NCBI RefSeq assembly: GCF_965363235.1
Contig: NC_134844.1
Span: forward strand, 47,798,872 to 47,862,871
Length of the DNA: 64,000 nt
Origin: Mytilus galloprovincialis
Lineage: Eukaryota > Mollusca > Bivalvia > Mytilida > Mytilidae
Direction: 5' to 3'
Shown here: positions 54,301-64,000 of the stretch, piece by piece
How positions within the stretch are numbered: the stretch's first letter is position 1
How the letters are laid out: each line of letters opens with the position of its first letter
Made by a program: the position numbers and the translations under genes
The notes under the pieces: generated by a model
What the model was told of the DNA's origin: nothing
Database searches by the model: none
What the model saw: the letters and a program-made list of their open reading frames with translations, nothing else

Positions 54301-57300
54301 AAGCTAATCTTTGAGATCAAGAAAAAGCATCTGAAGAAAAAAGTTAAATTAAATTGAAAAAAGATTTTGTATTTTACTTATGAATGGATTTATGCATACA
54401 GTCACCATTATATACTTTTACAGTGAGACCAGCATTCGTAGGCAGAACATTTTTATTTTCAGATTTTCTTTACTTGGAGTTCTATACAGGAATGTTTAAA
54501 AGTATTATTTTATTTTGCTTACCATTGATTGGCGTTACTTTGGAGTTGCATATGTTATTTTCTATTTTTCTGTTTGTTTGTTTTGTGCTCATTTAAATAA
54601 TACCATTCACCTGTTTTATATGGTATATATACGTAACATTAAGCCATTTTAGATTATTTTGATTTATAACAACTTTTTGCTTTTGATTTAAAAACATACT
54701 TGCCAACCTCTGACAATGGGAAATCATGTCATGACATGACATGATATGTCAAAAAGCGTGTGAAAACAAGTGACGCAGATGCGGACCTTTTGATATTAAT
54801 GTAGTAATGTTCATAATTTCACATACAAATTTGTTAATATAAAAAAAAAATATATATTCTACTGTTAACTTTTATTGTTAAGCACCACCACTAAGCACGT
54901 ATTCAAAACAACTGCCAGTTTCAAGTTTAGTTACATTTATTTGATAGCAGCACACAATATAAATGTAACATAGTCAAGTTCTGATCAGAATTCAGTGTCA
55001 ATTTCTTTATATAAATTGAAAATGCTCTCCAACAGTAGGAATTGATATTTGACTGAATTTTCTTTATATAAATTGAAAATGCTCTCCAACAGTAGGAATT
55101 GATATTTGACTGAATTCATGTAGGTTCATCAAGATTTGAAAGAATGTCATAATGTCTTTTTTTCGGCAATGTAAAATGTCATCTATTATCTCTGCCATTG
55201 CTCCCATTGCTATTGCCTGGTAAAAACTGGGTAGTTCATCAGAAGATAGCTGGTACTATGAGAGCTGATCCAACAGTTCTATGATATTTTCATCCCCATG
55301 GCCTGTAGAAATCTGTTGGCTAGATTTTAAACTGAAATTGAAAAAGAAAAATGTTGTATAAATTTGATTTCCATTAGATAAACATGTTTAATGCTTATTC
55401 AAAAAGCTACATTGTATATCTCCTCTCACATGGATTGTTTTTTATCATTGCAACATAGAATGCACAAACTATGCATTACTTGTCACTTGATCATTTAAAC
55501 TCGAACTCCAAAATATAATTAATAAGTTTTGAATCTTGCCATACACATCGTTTTGGCTTAACAATCTGCGCTTTAGACGAAGGTACAGGCCCTTAAATTA
55601 AATTTTTTTACCTGAAACAAGTTTCATTACATGTATAACATGTACAACAAATGTATTACTGTAAATTCAGAAATTATTGTGTGCAATTATTATTGCAATT
55701 TTTCAAGAGTGGACAATAAGGCTAGTTTAGGTATCCTGATTTCGACTAAAAACTGCATACAGATCTATGTTTCAGTTATAGAAATGCAAGCTCTTATTTT
55801 TGCGATACCCATCCAATCGCATTATTTGAAATGTTAAAAACCTGGCAATAATTTTTGAACAGTAACACTTATGAATAAAAGTCTAAAATATCAGGTTTGT
55901 TTTTATCGTGTTACAAATTAAGTAGATAAGTCTTCAAAGACTTTTCAGGTTTTTTTTCTAATTTAGCTTTTTTATTTCAGTCAGAGTCCAAGTTGTCTCA
56001 GGGGTCCCAAGATAAAACTGGTAACAGCTCATCTAAATTGTTAAAGAAAGAATCTTTGAAGGTAAATAACATGAATGTAGACTCGTTATTCATGGAATAC
56101 TAATTTTGATTTTCAGCAAAGTACAAAATACCTGCAGGATTAGATACAAACTTTGCAAAAACCTCACAGTCAAGTTTCAACGAATTTCCTCAATCTTCTA
56201 AAAATATATACTAAGAAAAATAAATAATCCACAAGAGACACTAACTGTCTTAAAAGACACAAAATTAGAAGTGAATTTATAGCGCACAACAATATTTATG
56301 TAGAATAGATTTAAAGAATCAAATACTGTAAACCAACTTATTTTAGCGGATACTTTATTTTGCATTTAGCCCTTTCTAGCCTATTACGTGGCAATTTAAT
56401 TTGCCGATTCTCAAGTTTATTTGATGTACATGTAGTCAACAAAGGAAAATCCAAGTTTTACAAATCCAGGGTGATTCATATTCGTGATATTTTTCTACTG
56501 GCGAAAAATAAATCGCTCATAAAAATTAATTGATTTACAGTATAAAGAAATATCAAAAACTTACCTGAACAATATTAATTGTATACATCCTTATTCTTTC
56601 TTCTATTGGTTAAATATTGTTTCATTTGTAGGTAAATCACATTCTCTTATACAGTGGATTCATTTATAGTCGTGGGTATCAATTTTCGTGGATTGCTGAA
56701 AACTTGCATTTTCGTGGATTTCGTGGTTTTGTCAATCTCTGTATACAAAGCCTATTGAAAATATGTTATTCGGTGAACATTTGAATTTGTGATTCAACTC
56801 TACCTACGAAACCCACGAAAAATTGGTATCCCACGAATAATAATGAATCTACAGTAGTAATGTTGAATGATCTGTTTGTCAATATTATGCATACAAATAA
56901 TGTTGTCAAAATTCTTAGCATCTATTTTTGCTAATATTAAAAAGAAGATGTGATATGAGTGCCAATTAGACAGTCCTTCACAAGAGACCAAATGACACAG
57001 AAATTAACAACTATAGGTCACTGTACACCCTCCAACAATGAGCAAAGATCATATCTGTAGAAGACCTTGAAATGACAATTGTAAAACAGCTCAAAATAGA
57101 AAACAATCTGGCTTATTATTTTTGTACAAAATAATGAAAGAAATACAAATATGTCCCACAGCAACAAATGACAACCACAGAAGCCTATTCTGTCTCAAAT
57201 TTTGCAACGATAAAATCTACATAAATATTTCTAAACTAATACTTATTATTTTTGTTAACTGTGCAAATGTAATAAAATATATCATTTTATGTGTCCTACT

Positions 57301-59938
57301 ATGCTATTTATAAAGGTGCAAAAGAAATACTATAGGAACCAAAAGAAACAAGCGACCAAAGAATTGCTGAGTACATTAAAAGATGCTTCTGTCATTGTGT
57401 TGGCTGATTGGCTTAAAGTGAGGGGGACATTAAAAGGTTGGACCAAATTATGGTGTGTGATTAAACCAGGTCTGCTTGTCTTGTACAAAAGTGAAAAACA
57501 AAAGGTAAGGAAAGACATGAAAGATAATTTTATAGTTGAGCAATAAAAGAGGTGGAGACAGGAACTTTTTCAGGACGTTGGTGTGATTTCCAATAAGACA
57601 ACATACCACCAAAGATCAAAATTATCAAATGATATAAAATTTAACAACTATTGGTCACTATACACTCTTCAACAATTAGCATAATAAGACCTTTAAATTG
57701 CATATTCCCCTCAGATTATATAATATCCCATGCATGGCATTTGGGCTTTTCAATAAAAAGTAATGTTTCACTTGACTCTTACCTGCTTACAGTGAGGGCA
57801 ATTTCTGGCCTCAAAATGTATGTCCTCTTCAGACAAAATGCAGTCAATAGCCTATAAGAGATGAAACAAATCTGGGAAATTTCAACAAAAATATAGTTCA
57901 GAAATGTCATTTGTACTTGCAAAGTGAGGTATCTTTATTATGTGAATGTATTATTTAAATGACTTTTATTTACTGTGGATTCATTATTATTTGTTGGATA
58001 CCAATTTTCATGGCTATTGGTGCCACAAATTCAAATGTTCAATGAATAGCATATATTCAATGGGCTTTGTATACAGAGATCGGCAAACCCACGAAATCAA
58101 ATATCCACGTAAGTGCAAGTTTTCAACAATCCACAAAAATTGATACCCACGAAAATAAATGAATCCACTGTAGTTTTCTAATTCTATTTCAGAGTAGTCA
58201 CTGGGTTGGTACTGTACTGCTGAATACGTGTAGACTGATAGAGAGGCCGTCAAAGAAAGATGGATTCTGTTTTAAATTATTTCATCCTCTGGATCAATCG
58301 ATTTGGGCTACTAAGGTGCAGTGTTATAAAACTATGGTGGCCGGTCAAGACCATTTCGGGTTTTCGCCCTTCATATTCTTTGGGGCCAAAATATGAAATC
58401 GTGAAGTCAAAAAGGCTAGGTCGAAAAGGCAAAGTTGAAAAGGCAAAATATTTGTTCTTTCCGATGTCGCGTTTGCCACTTCATTATTTCGCCTCTTCTT
58501 GATTTCCCTTTACGCGTTTTCACGATGTACATGTTATTATAACACAACATTTTAAATATAATTGGAGACAAGACTACAGAGTATAAGTCATTCAAATGAT
58601 TGTCATATAAATTTCTTATCTGTGGTTTACTTTAAATATTTTCTATTATGACTAAAAGTATTATCGAAACAACTACATAGAGAGCTAAGAATTTTGTTTT
58701 TAACATTTCCTTTTATGATTTTAATGTGCTACAGCACTTTATAAAAACATAATAAGATGTAAACTTAGTATTACAAATTCTTCCTGTAAAATATGCATTT
58801 TCCAATTATCACCATTATTTGTTTATTTTCAGGGACCAAAAGGGGAGACAATAGGTGCAATAGTTCAACCACTGCCATATTCCTACTTGATATGTAGGGC
58901 TTTGTCTGAAGCAGCAGGTAAAGGTTAACAATTGGTGCTATAGTACATCTTTGTGTCATATTTATTTGTGATGCATTGGGCTTTCTCTGAGTTTATTTTT
59001 AAAGATTTATGTGGTATAGTAAAAACTACAATCCTATTCATTATTAAATTGATATTGCATATGTTTTCATTTTCATGGTTCATTGGTCAATGTTTATATT
59101 TCTTGATTGTCTGTTTCTAAGAAATATAAGCAAAAAGTCAACTATATTTAGTGTATTGAATGATTGTATAAAAGGTGTACATGTCTGTCTGGCATGTTTC
59201 ATCTGACCTTGACCTCATTTTCATGGTTCATTGGTAAATGTTTAGTTTTCTTGGTTAAGTCTGTTTCTTAGAAAATATAACAATAGGTGAAATATATTTA
59301 GTGTATTGAAATTGAATGTTTGTAAGATGTACATGTATTTCTCAATTGGTTTATCTGACCTTGAAATCAACTCTTTTGATCATGATAAGTTTATGTGATA
59401 GTTGTAGTAAAGCTCATATTAAGGACTATCAACATTATATCAATGGTTAGTATGGAAGGCAAGACATTTCAGCGAGTGCAATCTTGTTAAGCCTTGTGTA
59501 AGGGGAGATAACTGTTGCTATTTAATTACCTCTAAAATTGAGCATGGAAATGGGGAACATGTCAAAGAGACAACAACCAGACAATAGAACAGACAACAGC
59601 AGAAGGTCACCAAAAGGTCTTTAATGCAGCAAGAAACTCCAGGACCGTGAGGCATCCTTCAGCCTCTGCCTATATAATTTTTGTCTCGCCTCTACAAGTT
59701 GGAGTATGCTTATGACAGCAATGCATATATTCTTGTTTAATTTTAGGTAAATGCTGGATGGATGCACTGGAACTATCATTAAAATGTACAAATCTGTTAA
59801 TGAGGTCAATGAAAAAAGACGTTGACCTTGATACATCACAAGACAGTCAGCCTGATGCTGATTTAAACTTTGACAGTAACCAACAGCTCAGCGAGAATTT
59901 GAATGAAAGTGATTGTGAAAAACATTTTGAGGACCAAG
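51281..59938 (+). CDS. OSBPL8: Oxysterol-binding protein-related protein 8-like, 5' part (7 coding exons)
   Basis: A lipid-transfer protein that in animals tethers ER to plasma membrane and exchanges phosphatidylserine for phosphoinositides (family knowledge). Exons: 51281-51332, 52780-52874, 55981-56061, 57316-57504, 58193-58315, 58833-58917, 59747-59938; introns GT-AG, phases consistent; 272 codons plus one base. After a short Ser/Pro-rich tail come KLLKKESLKVQKKYY and a polybasic KNQKK-type stretch, then a PH domain (about residues 105-225) with ADWLKVRGTLKGWTKLWCVI, WVGTVLLNTCRLIERPSKKD and CWMDALELSLKC. The motif order and wording match ORP8/ORP5, closer to ORP8. The ORD and the C-terminal membrane anchor lie outside the window. 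The start is the first ATG in frame with the conserved exons; an alternative ATG at 51265 is out of frame. Confidence 0.93.
51333..52779. repeat. ORP intron 1: diverged tandem/interspersed repeat sequence
   Basis: 51480-51700 begins TGGATTTTTGTGACAAAAAT, like the repeat at the right window edge (63938), and holds TGTTGCTGACAACAAAATGG and AGTTATGAATCTTGAAAGAT. Parts recur at 52094-52200 and 52225-52330. Open frames here are repeat-derived. 52452-52620 resembles the MITE at 53125. Confidence 0.65.
52780..52874 (+). CDS. OSBPL8: ORP8-like exon 2
   Basis: Acceptor TGTTTTCAG, donor GTAAGT; 95 nt, phase 1 to 0. Encodes TGEDNHSLEPSVGIPQSISS then PVFSPTRTRAS, a Ser/Pro-rich disordered stretch resembling the ORP8 N-terminal tail. 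Confidence 0.72.
53125..53317. mobile_element. TACTGTATAGCGGG-type MITE
   Basis: Starts TACTGTATAGCGGGCTATTT, with AACTAACCCGCTATAAGGTA at the right; contains TTCACGATATTTACTGAATA and TGCGTGTACACTTTTA, shared with 52452-52620. Ends are diverged. Confidence 0.6.
55003..55117 (+). repeat. Tandem duplication, 57-bp unit, 2 copies
   Basis: TTCTTTATATAAATTGAAAA then TGCTCTCCAACAGTAGGAAT, twice in direct orientation without substitutions that I can see. Confidence 0.92.
55657..55864. mobile_element. Foldback MITE (TACTGTAAATTCAG type)
   Basis: TACTGTAAATTCAGAAATTA at the left and AATAATTTTTGAACAGTA at the right are inverted partners bordered by TA. The interior is non-coding. Confidence 0.7.
55981..56061 (+). 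CDS. OSBPL8: ORP8-like exon 3
   Basis: Acceptor TTTATTTCAG, donor GTAAAT; 81 nt, phase 0. Encodes SESKLSQGSQDKTGNSSSKL then LKKESLK; SESKL and KKESLK are conserved in ORP8. Confidence 0.88.
56324..56542. mobile_element. Foldback MITE (TACTGTAAACCAAC type)
   Basis: TACTGTAAACCAACTTATTT with AGCGG, and at the right AATTAATTGATTTACAGTA, are inverted; bordered by TA. Lies in ORP intron 3. Confidence 0.75.
56650..56856. mobile_element. Foldback MITE (TACAGTGGATTCATT type)
   Basis: TACAGTGGATTCATTTATAG and GTCGTGGGTATCAATTTTCG at the left, with the complement at the right ending ATGAATCTACAGTA; bordered by TA. Same family as 57971-58172. Confidence 0.85.
56938..57140 (+). repeat. GAAGATGTGGT-type interspersed repeat
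   Basis: AAAGAAGATGTGATATGAGT, CAAGAGACCAAATGACACAG and CAACAATGAGCAAAGATCAT follow the family order. It ends about 180 bp upstream of ORP exon 4. Confidence 0.75.
57316..57504 (+). CDS. OSBPL8: ORP8-like exon 4: polybasic stretch and start of PH domain
   Basis: 189 nt, phase 0 at both ends. VQKKYYRNQKKQATKELLST precedes ADWLKVRGTLKGWTKLWCVI, the first strands of the PH domain. The acceptor (ATTTATAAAG) is weak in pyrimidines but the coding match is unambiguous. Confidence 0.94.
57560..57690 (+). repeat. GAAGATGTGGT-type repeat, degenerate fragment
   Basis: GTTGGTGTGATTTCCAATAA, CACCAAAGATCAAAATTATC and AACTATTGGTCACTATACAC resemble the family at lower identity. Confidence 0.5.
57971..58172. 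mobile_element. Foldback MITE next to PH-domain exon
   Basis: TACTGTGGATTCATTATTAT at the left, complement AAATAAATGAATCCACTGTA at the right; the interior shares GGGCTTTGTATACAGAGAT with the copy at 56650 in the opposite orientation. The right end is 20 bp from the exon 5 acceptor. Confidence 0.88.
58193..58315 (+). CDS. OSBPL8: ORP8-like exon 5: PH domain middle
   Basis: 123 nt, phase 0. Encodes WVGTVLLNTCRLIERPSKKD, GFCFKLFHPLDQSIWATK. A foldback MITE ends 20 bp upstream of the acceptor (TTCTATTTCAG). Confidence 0.95.
58833..58917 (+). CDS. OSBPL8: ORP8-like exon 6: PH domain
   Basis: 85 nt, phase 0 to 1. Encodes GPKGETIGAIVQPLPYSYLI then CRALSEAAG. Confidence 0.94.
59065..59370 (+). repeat. 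Tandem interspersed repeat, about 145-bp unit, 2 copies
   Basis: TTTTCATGGTTCATTGGT, AACTATATTTAGTGTATTGA and TCATCTGACCTTGACCTC recur. 59426-59500 (ACTATCAACATTATATCAAT) continues a mussel-type repeat also glimpsed at 33621. 59545-59640 is a copy of the repeat at 13485. Confidence 0.75.
59747..59938 (+). CDS. OSBPL8: ORP8-like exon 7: PH domain C-terminal helix and linker
   Basis: 192 nt, phase 1 at both ends. KCWMDALELSLKCTNLLMRS is the closing PH helix; the acidic linker (DLDTSQDSQPDADLNFDSNQ) leads toward the ORD. The donor at GGACCAAG then GTATAG is chosen from phase and position; read-through would stop about 9 codons later. Confidence 0.88.
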
Positions 59939-61430
59939 GTATAGATGATAAGGATATTTTTTTTTAAAATTTTTAGGACTAATGATATTAATTAAAGGGT
60001 ATTTATACCCTTTTACAGATTTACAGAATATTTTACAGTTCCTATATAGCTGAAATAACGTATTACAACTATGCTCTGAGTTGTATCTGTGTGATATTGA
60101 AAATTGTAAAAAATAACAAATTAAAATTGCTGTAATTAACCAGTCTAACAAGTCATGCATATGTTCCAGTACACACTGTTCAGAGTATAATAATTATTTG
60201 CTGACTCTAAAAAAAATCTGTGTCATCCAAAAAATGGTGTTGTAATTTTTTTTTTACTTTCTGGTATTTTTGTTACCATATGGTCAGTATTTTAGCATGG
60301 AAACCTCAATGCTAGTTTAATGTTAGGACCTGTTAACATGTATGCAGTATTGATTTTGTGTGTTGATGCTGATAAAAAATAAATTGCAACATTAAAGACT
60401 GTACATTGTTAAAATCATCAATCATGAAAGGCTGGGAAATTTAGTTGGTAGAGGTGTTTCGAGCTGTAAGAATCACTAGTTTAACACAAAATTAAAAAGG
60501 ATAAATAAAATATAAATCCAGTTTTATTGAATAAAAGATTAAGGAAAGATAAATAATATATAAGTTCAAAGTTTTATTGAATAAAAGATTAAGAAAAGAA
60601 TGAAAGACAAAATCTATTGTCACATGTTAAAGTTTCTGAATTTTTCATCTTTAGAATCTGTTTTTGGTGAGTTCATTTAAAATGATAATTCCTTTTTCCT
60701 CTGGCTTATTCAAATTCCTGTTATGGGCCATCAATCTTGCCAGGCTTTCAGAAATTTTCTTTTGATCATGCTATTGGGTATTTCTCACATAAACATGGAT
60801 TCATTTTAATCTTTATCAATATTATGTTGTTGAATGGCAGAGGAATAAATTCTTTGCCTCTGCATGATTTTTAGTTTGCCTGCCTGGTATGGCATGTAAT
60901 CACACTAAATATTGCTTACTAACTTAAGTTATTCAGAATGAATTATTCAGAACAGCTAGTTAGCATGATTGATTCCCTTCTTTCAGTTTATGTGAATTTC
61001 TGCTCTTGGTAAAGAAGTTTCCCCCTTATATGAGAGAAATTTTTGAAAGGTTTTGGATATTTTATATGATTTTTATAATGACTGAAAATTATGATTAATT
61101 TAATGGGAAATTTTATTTTTCTTGATATAATTCTTTTTGACGGCTTATGAAAATTAATAGTCATATATGAGCCAGTCCATGCGATAAGGTACAAAAACGA
61201 AAATTTTATGAAATTCTTAAAAGTGTGCATAATTATTGGTAGAAGACTTGTGATTTATAGAACACATTTACTTTTCCTCATATCCTTAAGCTGTGAGCTA
61301 CATGCACCTGCAAGTGTTGAGACCCCCCCCCCTTTAAGTTTTATCAAGATTTTTAATGAATTATTTCATATATTTCAATCATTTTCAAAGTACAGTTTAA
61401 ATGGCTTGATTTGCCAATTGATAATGTTAA
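59939..61430. other. ORP intron 7, left part
   Basis: AT-rich. A 12-nt AATCTGTTTTTG at 60655-60666 between TTCATCTTTAG and GTGAGT is a possible microexon. 60495-60600 holds two imperfect copies of an AAAGATTAAGGAAAG-type segment. Confidence 0.4.
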
Positions 61431-61512
61431 CCCCGGTAGCAGTGGGGATAAGGCTCTCGCTTACGATGCTGATATCAATGTAATGAGACTGGGCAACGGT
61501 TAGAATCCCGTG
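61431..61512 (+). repeat. tRNA-derived SINE head
   Basis: GGTAGCAGTGGGGATAAGGC resembles a tRNA A-box region and GGTTAGAATCCCG a B box, about 60 bp apart; the block starts CCCCGGTAGC and is followed by T/A-rich sequence with an AACTTAACTTAACTT run. A functional tRNA is unlikely because the cloverleaf arms do not pair well. Confidence 0.55.
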
Positions 61513-61964
61513 CAACAACTGTTGATTTATATAATATTGAATAACTTAACTTAACTTAAATTTCAATTTCCTAAACACAAGAGGTCATAGTTTTTGTATT
61601 TTCCCTCATGTTTTAATGTTGTCTTACTTTTCTTAAACCGGTAAAACGGAAGAAAATTATTGACTTTTGTCTCTGTAGTGTCGTAAAATTTTAAGTTTCT
61701 GGTCGGTATAGCATTAGTCCGGGGAACAAATGATTTTACACTTGCTCAAATACCAAAAATTCAGATATTTCTACGTCTTTTGCTGTTTTAATTGACAAAT
61801 TCGTGATAGAATTGACAATCTTATGAATGTTTACATTAATGTAATTTTTTTCCGATAAAATCGTTTTTCAAAAATATTATAACAAACTTTGATAACGTGT
61901 CCTGTAAAGTTTATCAAAAGGACTTTTTGTACCTTTTTGCATGGACTGGCTCATATATATATCA
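61513..61964. other. ORP intron 7, middle part
   Basis: Nothing recognised. GGACTGGCTCATATAT at 61940-61957 is the complement of ATATGAGCCAGTCC at 61165-61178, so 61165-61960 could be an inverted-repeat element whose arms are short (CATGCGATAAGGTACAAAAA with its diverged partner). Confidence 0.4.
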
Positions 61965-62250
61965 AGTTTTTGCGTCGTATAATGCTATCATGTTGTTGTC
62001 GTCCGAAGAAGCATTTAGTTTCCGGACAAAAACTTCAGTTTTAGTGAATGGATATTTATAAATTTTTACCAGAAGGTTCAATACCACTGTTTGTTTTGTG
62101 TGAGAAACCCATATTATGTCAAAAATTTTATCACAATCCAAATTCAGAGCTGTATCAAGCTTGAATGTAACATGTCCATACTTGCCCCAACTGTTCAGGG
62201 TTCGACCGCTGAGGTCATATAAAGCTGCAGCCTGTGGAGCACCTGGTTTA
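61965..62250 (-). mobile_element. Short relative of the 2-kb TIR element
   Basis: The right side GACCGCTGAGGTCATATAAA with GCTGCAGCCTGTGGAGCACC matches the end of the element at 30747-32706, and TTTATCACAATCCAAATTCA matches its interior. It is far shorter, a deletion derivative. The open frame across it is repeat sequence, not a gene. Confidence 0.7.
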
Positions 62251-63189
62251 AGTATTTTGCCAAATTTATTTTGAAAAGTAAAAAAGCCATTTTGTAGTTT
62301 CAAAAAGTTTGGACTTGTTTAAAATTTAAGAAGATTTAAAAATAAAATGAAAATTGAGTTAAAAATGTGATTCTTCAGATTGTTCTGATCATTGAAAAAT
62401 TAAAACTATTATCACTGTATCAGTTATGAAAAATTGATGAAATATAGGTTCAAAAATATTTCCACTGTATATGATAAATGAAATAAGTAAAAAATATCTT
62501 TATCATTCACTTAGTGAGACCTTGACCTTGCAGCTTTTTTGGCATCTTGTCTATCACATTGTCCAACACTGATATATATATATATACTGTCACACAATCA
62601 ATTCCTGTCAATTTTTTACAACATGTTTCAAATAGTTATCCACTGAATAAGCATCGTTAGTTGTCTGAGAATCTTCTAATTTCATTTTATGATATGAACA
62701 ATGAATGCCTATAGATTTTTAAATTCTAAAACAACAAATTGTTCAGGTATTTTAATAATGAACAGTATCAATAGTGACCCTAAACAAAAAGTGTACAGTT
62801 GATTCAGTTGAGTATTACACAGTAAAGTACAATTATTGAATGATAGATTTATGCTAGCACATATACTATATTTACTGTAAATACATTATTATTTGTTGTA
62901 TACAAATTTTGTGCTGTTCGTGGTCATATACAGTTGAACCTAAAATTAAATGTAAATGTTTAAACAAATTTCATATTTGTTTTTGCTTGTATGTAGAGTT
63001 GATATGAAAATCAAATTTAATAAAATGAATCCACATTATGCATAATAAGTAATTTTACATTTTGTTTGTTGTCTGTAGCAAAGGAATGCATATATATCAT
63101 ATATATATAGAGAAGATTTAATTTAGAATGAGATTTGGTGTTTATCAGACAGAATAACATTTTGTATAAAAAAAAATGCCATTAGTTTT
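62251..63189. other. ORP intron 7, right part
   Basis: AT-rich; 62870-63035 is a degenerate foldback of the TACTGT type (ACTGTAAATACATTATTATT to AAAATGAATCCACATT). No ORD exon found. Confidence 0.45.
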
Positions 63190-63935
63190 TTGTCGAGCCT
63201 TCGACTTTAGTCGAAAAAGTGAGACATAGTGATCCTACATTCCGTCGTCGGCGGCGTCCACAAATATTCACTCTGTGGTTAAAGTTTTTGAAATCTTAAT
63301 AACTTTCTTAAACTACACTGGATTTCTACCAAACTTGGACAGAAGCTTGTTTATGATCATAAGATAGTATCCAGAAGTAAGTTTTGTAAAAATAAAATTC
63401 AATTTTTGTCGTATTTTACTTATAAATGGACTTAGTTTTTCTGCGGGAAATCATTACTTTCAGTCTGTTGTAAAAGTTTTTAAAATTTTAATAACTTTCT
63501 TAAACTATCCTGAGTTTGTACCAAACTTGGACAGAAGCTTGTTTATGATCATAAGATAGTATCCAGAACTAAATTTTGTAAAAGATTAAATCCATTTTTT
63601 CGGTATTTTACTTTTAAATGGACTTAGATTTTCTGCCAGGAAACAACACATTCACTCTGTGGTAATAGCTTTCTTATACTATTTTTAATTTGTACCAAAC
63701 CTGGACAGAAGCTTGTTTATGATCAAAAGCTAGTATCTAGAAGGGAATTTTGTTCAAATTTTGTACCTGTGTATTTTTCTTATAAATGGACTTAGTTTTT
63801 CTTCTAGTTAACATTACATACAGTCTGCAGTTAAAATTTGAATAACATTTATTAGATTCATAAACTATCCTGGATTTTTACCAAACTTTGGATAGAAGCT
63901 TATCGAAAGGAATATTTTTATTGATATTTAACCGG
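63190..63935 (+). repeat. Interspersed repeat with about 200-bp internal tandem units
   Basis: Starts TTTTTGTCGAGCCTTCGACT; then about four units each with ACCAAACTTGGACAGAAGCT and TATAAATGGACTTAGTTTTT. I recognise it as a common mussel repeat. Confidence 0.8.
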
Positions 63936-63937
63936 AT

Positions 63938-64000
63938 TTTTGTGACAAAAATGTCGGTTATTGATTTGGGGATGTACGGCGGGCGGGCGGGCAGGAGGGC
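63938..64000 (+). repeat. Start of interspersed repeat, cut by window edge
   Basis: CCGGATTTTTGTGACAAAAA followed by TGTCGGTTATTGATTTGGGG and a CGGGCGGG run, the same beginning as 51488. Confidence 0.7.

Larger units (their letters stand above)
52875..55980. other. ORP intron 2
   Basis: 3.1 kb of mostly unassigned sequence with the elements listed separately (53125, 55003, 55657). 53038-53075 (CCTCAGTGGTTGAGCAG) looks like a small piece of a tRNA-type SINE. No exon found. Confidence 0.5.

Noticed and set aside
61962..62303. 113-codon minus-strand open frame
   Set aside because: It overlaps the end of a repeat family seen twice elsewhere in the window and has no protein-like conservation between copies.

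Overview
The window is nuclear DNA of a bivalve mollusc, most likely a marine mussel (Mytilidae). The basis is its AT-rich, intron-rich, transposon-dense layout, two genes with clear animal homologues and GT-AG introns, and several interspersed repeats I recognise as mussel-type. The species cannot be named from the sequence.

Only two host genes are well supported. (1) A minus-strand zinc transporter of the SLC30A1/ZnT1 group (23447 down to 4873) has eight coding exons. They join in phase into a 416-residue cation-diffusion-facilitator protein with both HxxxD metal-site motifs, a His-rich cytosolic loop, a C-terminal domain and a Cys-rich tail. (2) The 5' part of a plus-strand OSBPL8/ORP8-like lipid-transfer protein gene (51281 to 59938) has seven coding exons covering the N-terminal tail, polybasic stretch and PH domain. 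The sterol/lipid-binding ORD lies beyond the right edge. The two genes are not obviously functionally linked.

Layout: 1-4.87 kb is non-coding with two foldback elements and the presumed ZnT 3' UTR. 4.87-23.45 kb is the ZnT gene, whose introns hold hammerhead-bearing retrozyme-like repeats, a 2-kb TIR element, a 743-bp MITE and a 1.7-kb minisatellite. 23.4-32.7 kb is intergenic with MITEs, an inverted-repeat element and a second, inverted copy of the 2-kb TIR element. 32.8-40.1 kb is a nest of transposons: a decayed minus-strand non-LTR element split by a decayed plus-strand non-LTR element, then a dead Tc1-like element that itself contains a retrozyme dimer and a MITE. 40.1-51.2 kb is intergenic, including a 2.4-kb element with long complex inverted repeats and an unrecognised coding segment. 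51.2-64 kb is the ORP gene, with introns full of small foldback MITEs.

Two observations stand out. Five copies of a roughly 360-bp repeat carry hammerhead ribozyme motifs, three with every core nucleotide; one locus is a dimer flanked by two complete motifs, the structure expected of an animal retrozyme. Separately, the intron 6/exon 7 boundary of the zinc transporter has been tandemly amplified about 29 times as a mostly 60-bp unit. Each unit carries an AG acceptor and the first codons of exon 7, and the units next to the exon stay in its reading frame, so the gene has an array of potential in-frame alternative acceptors.
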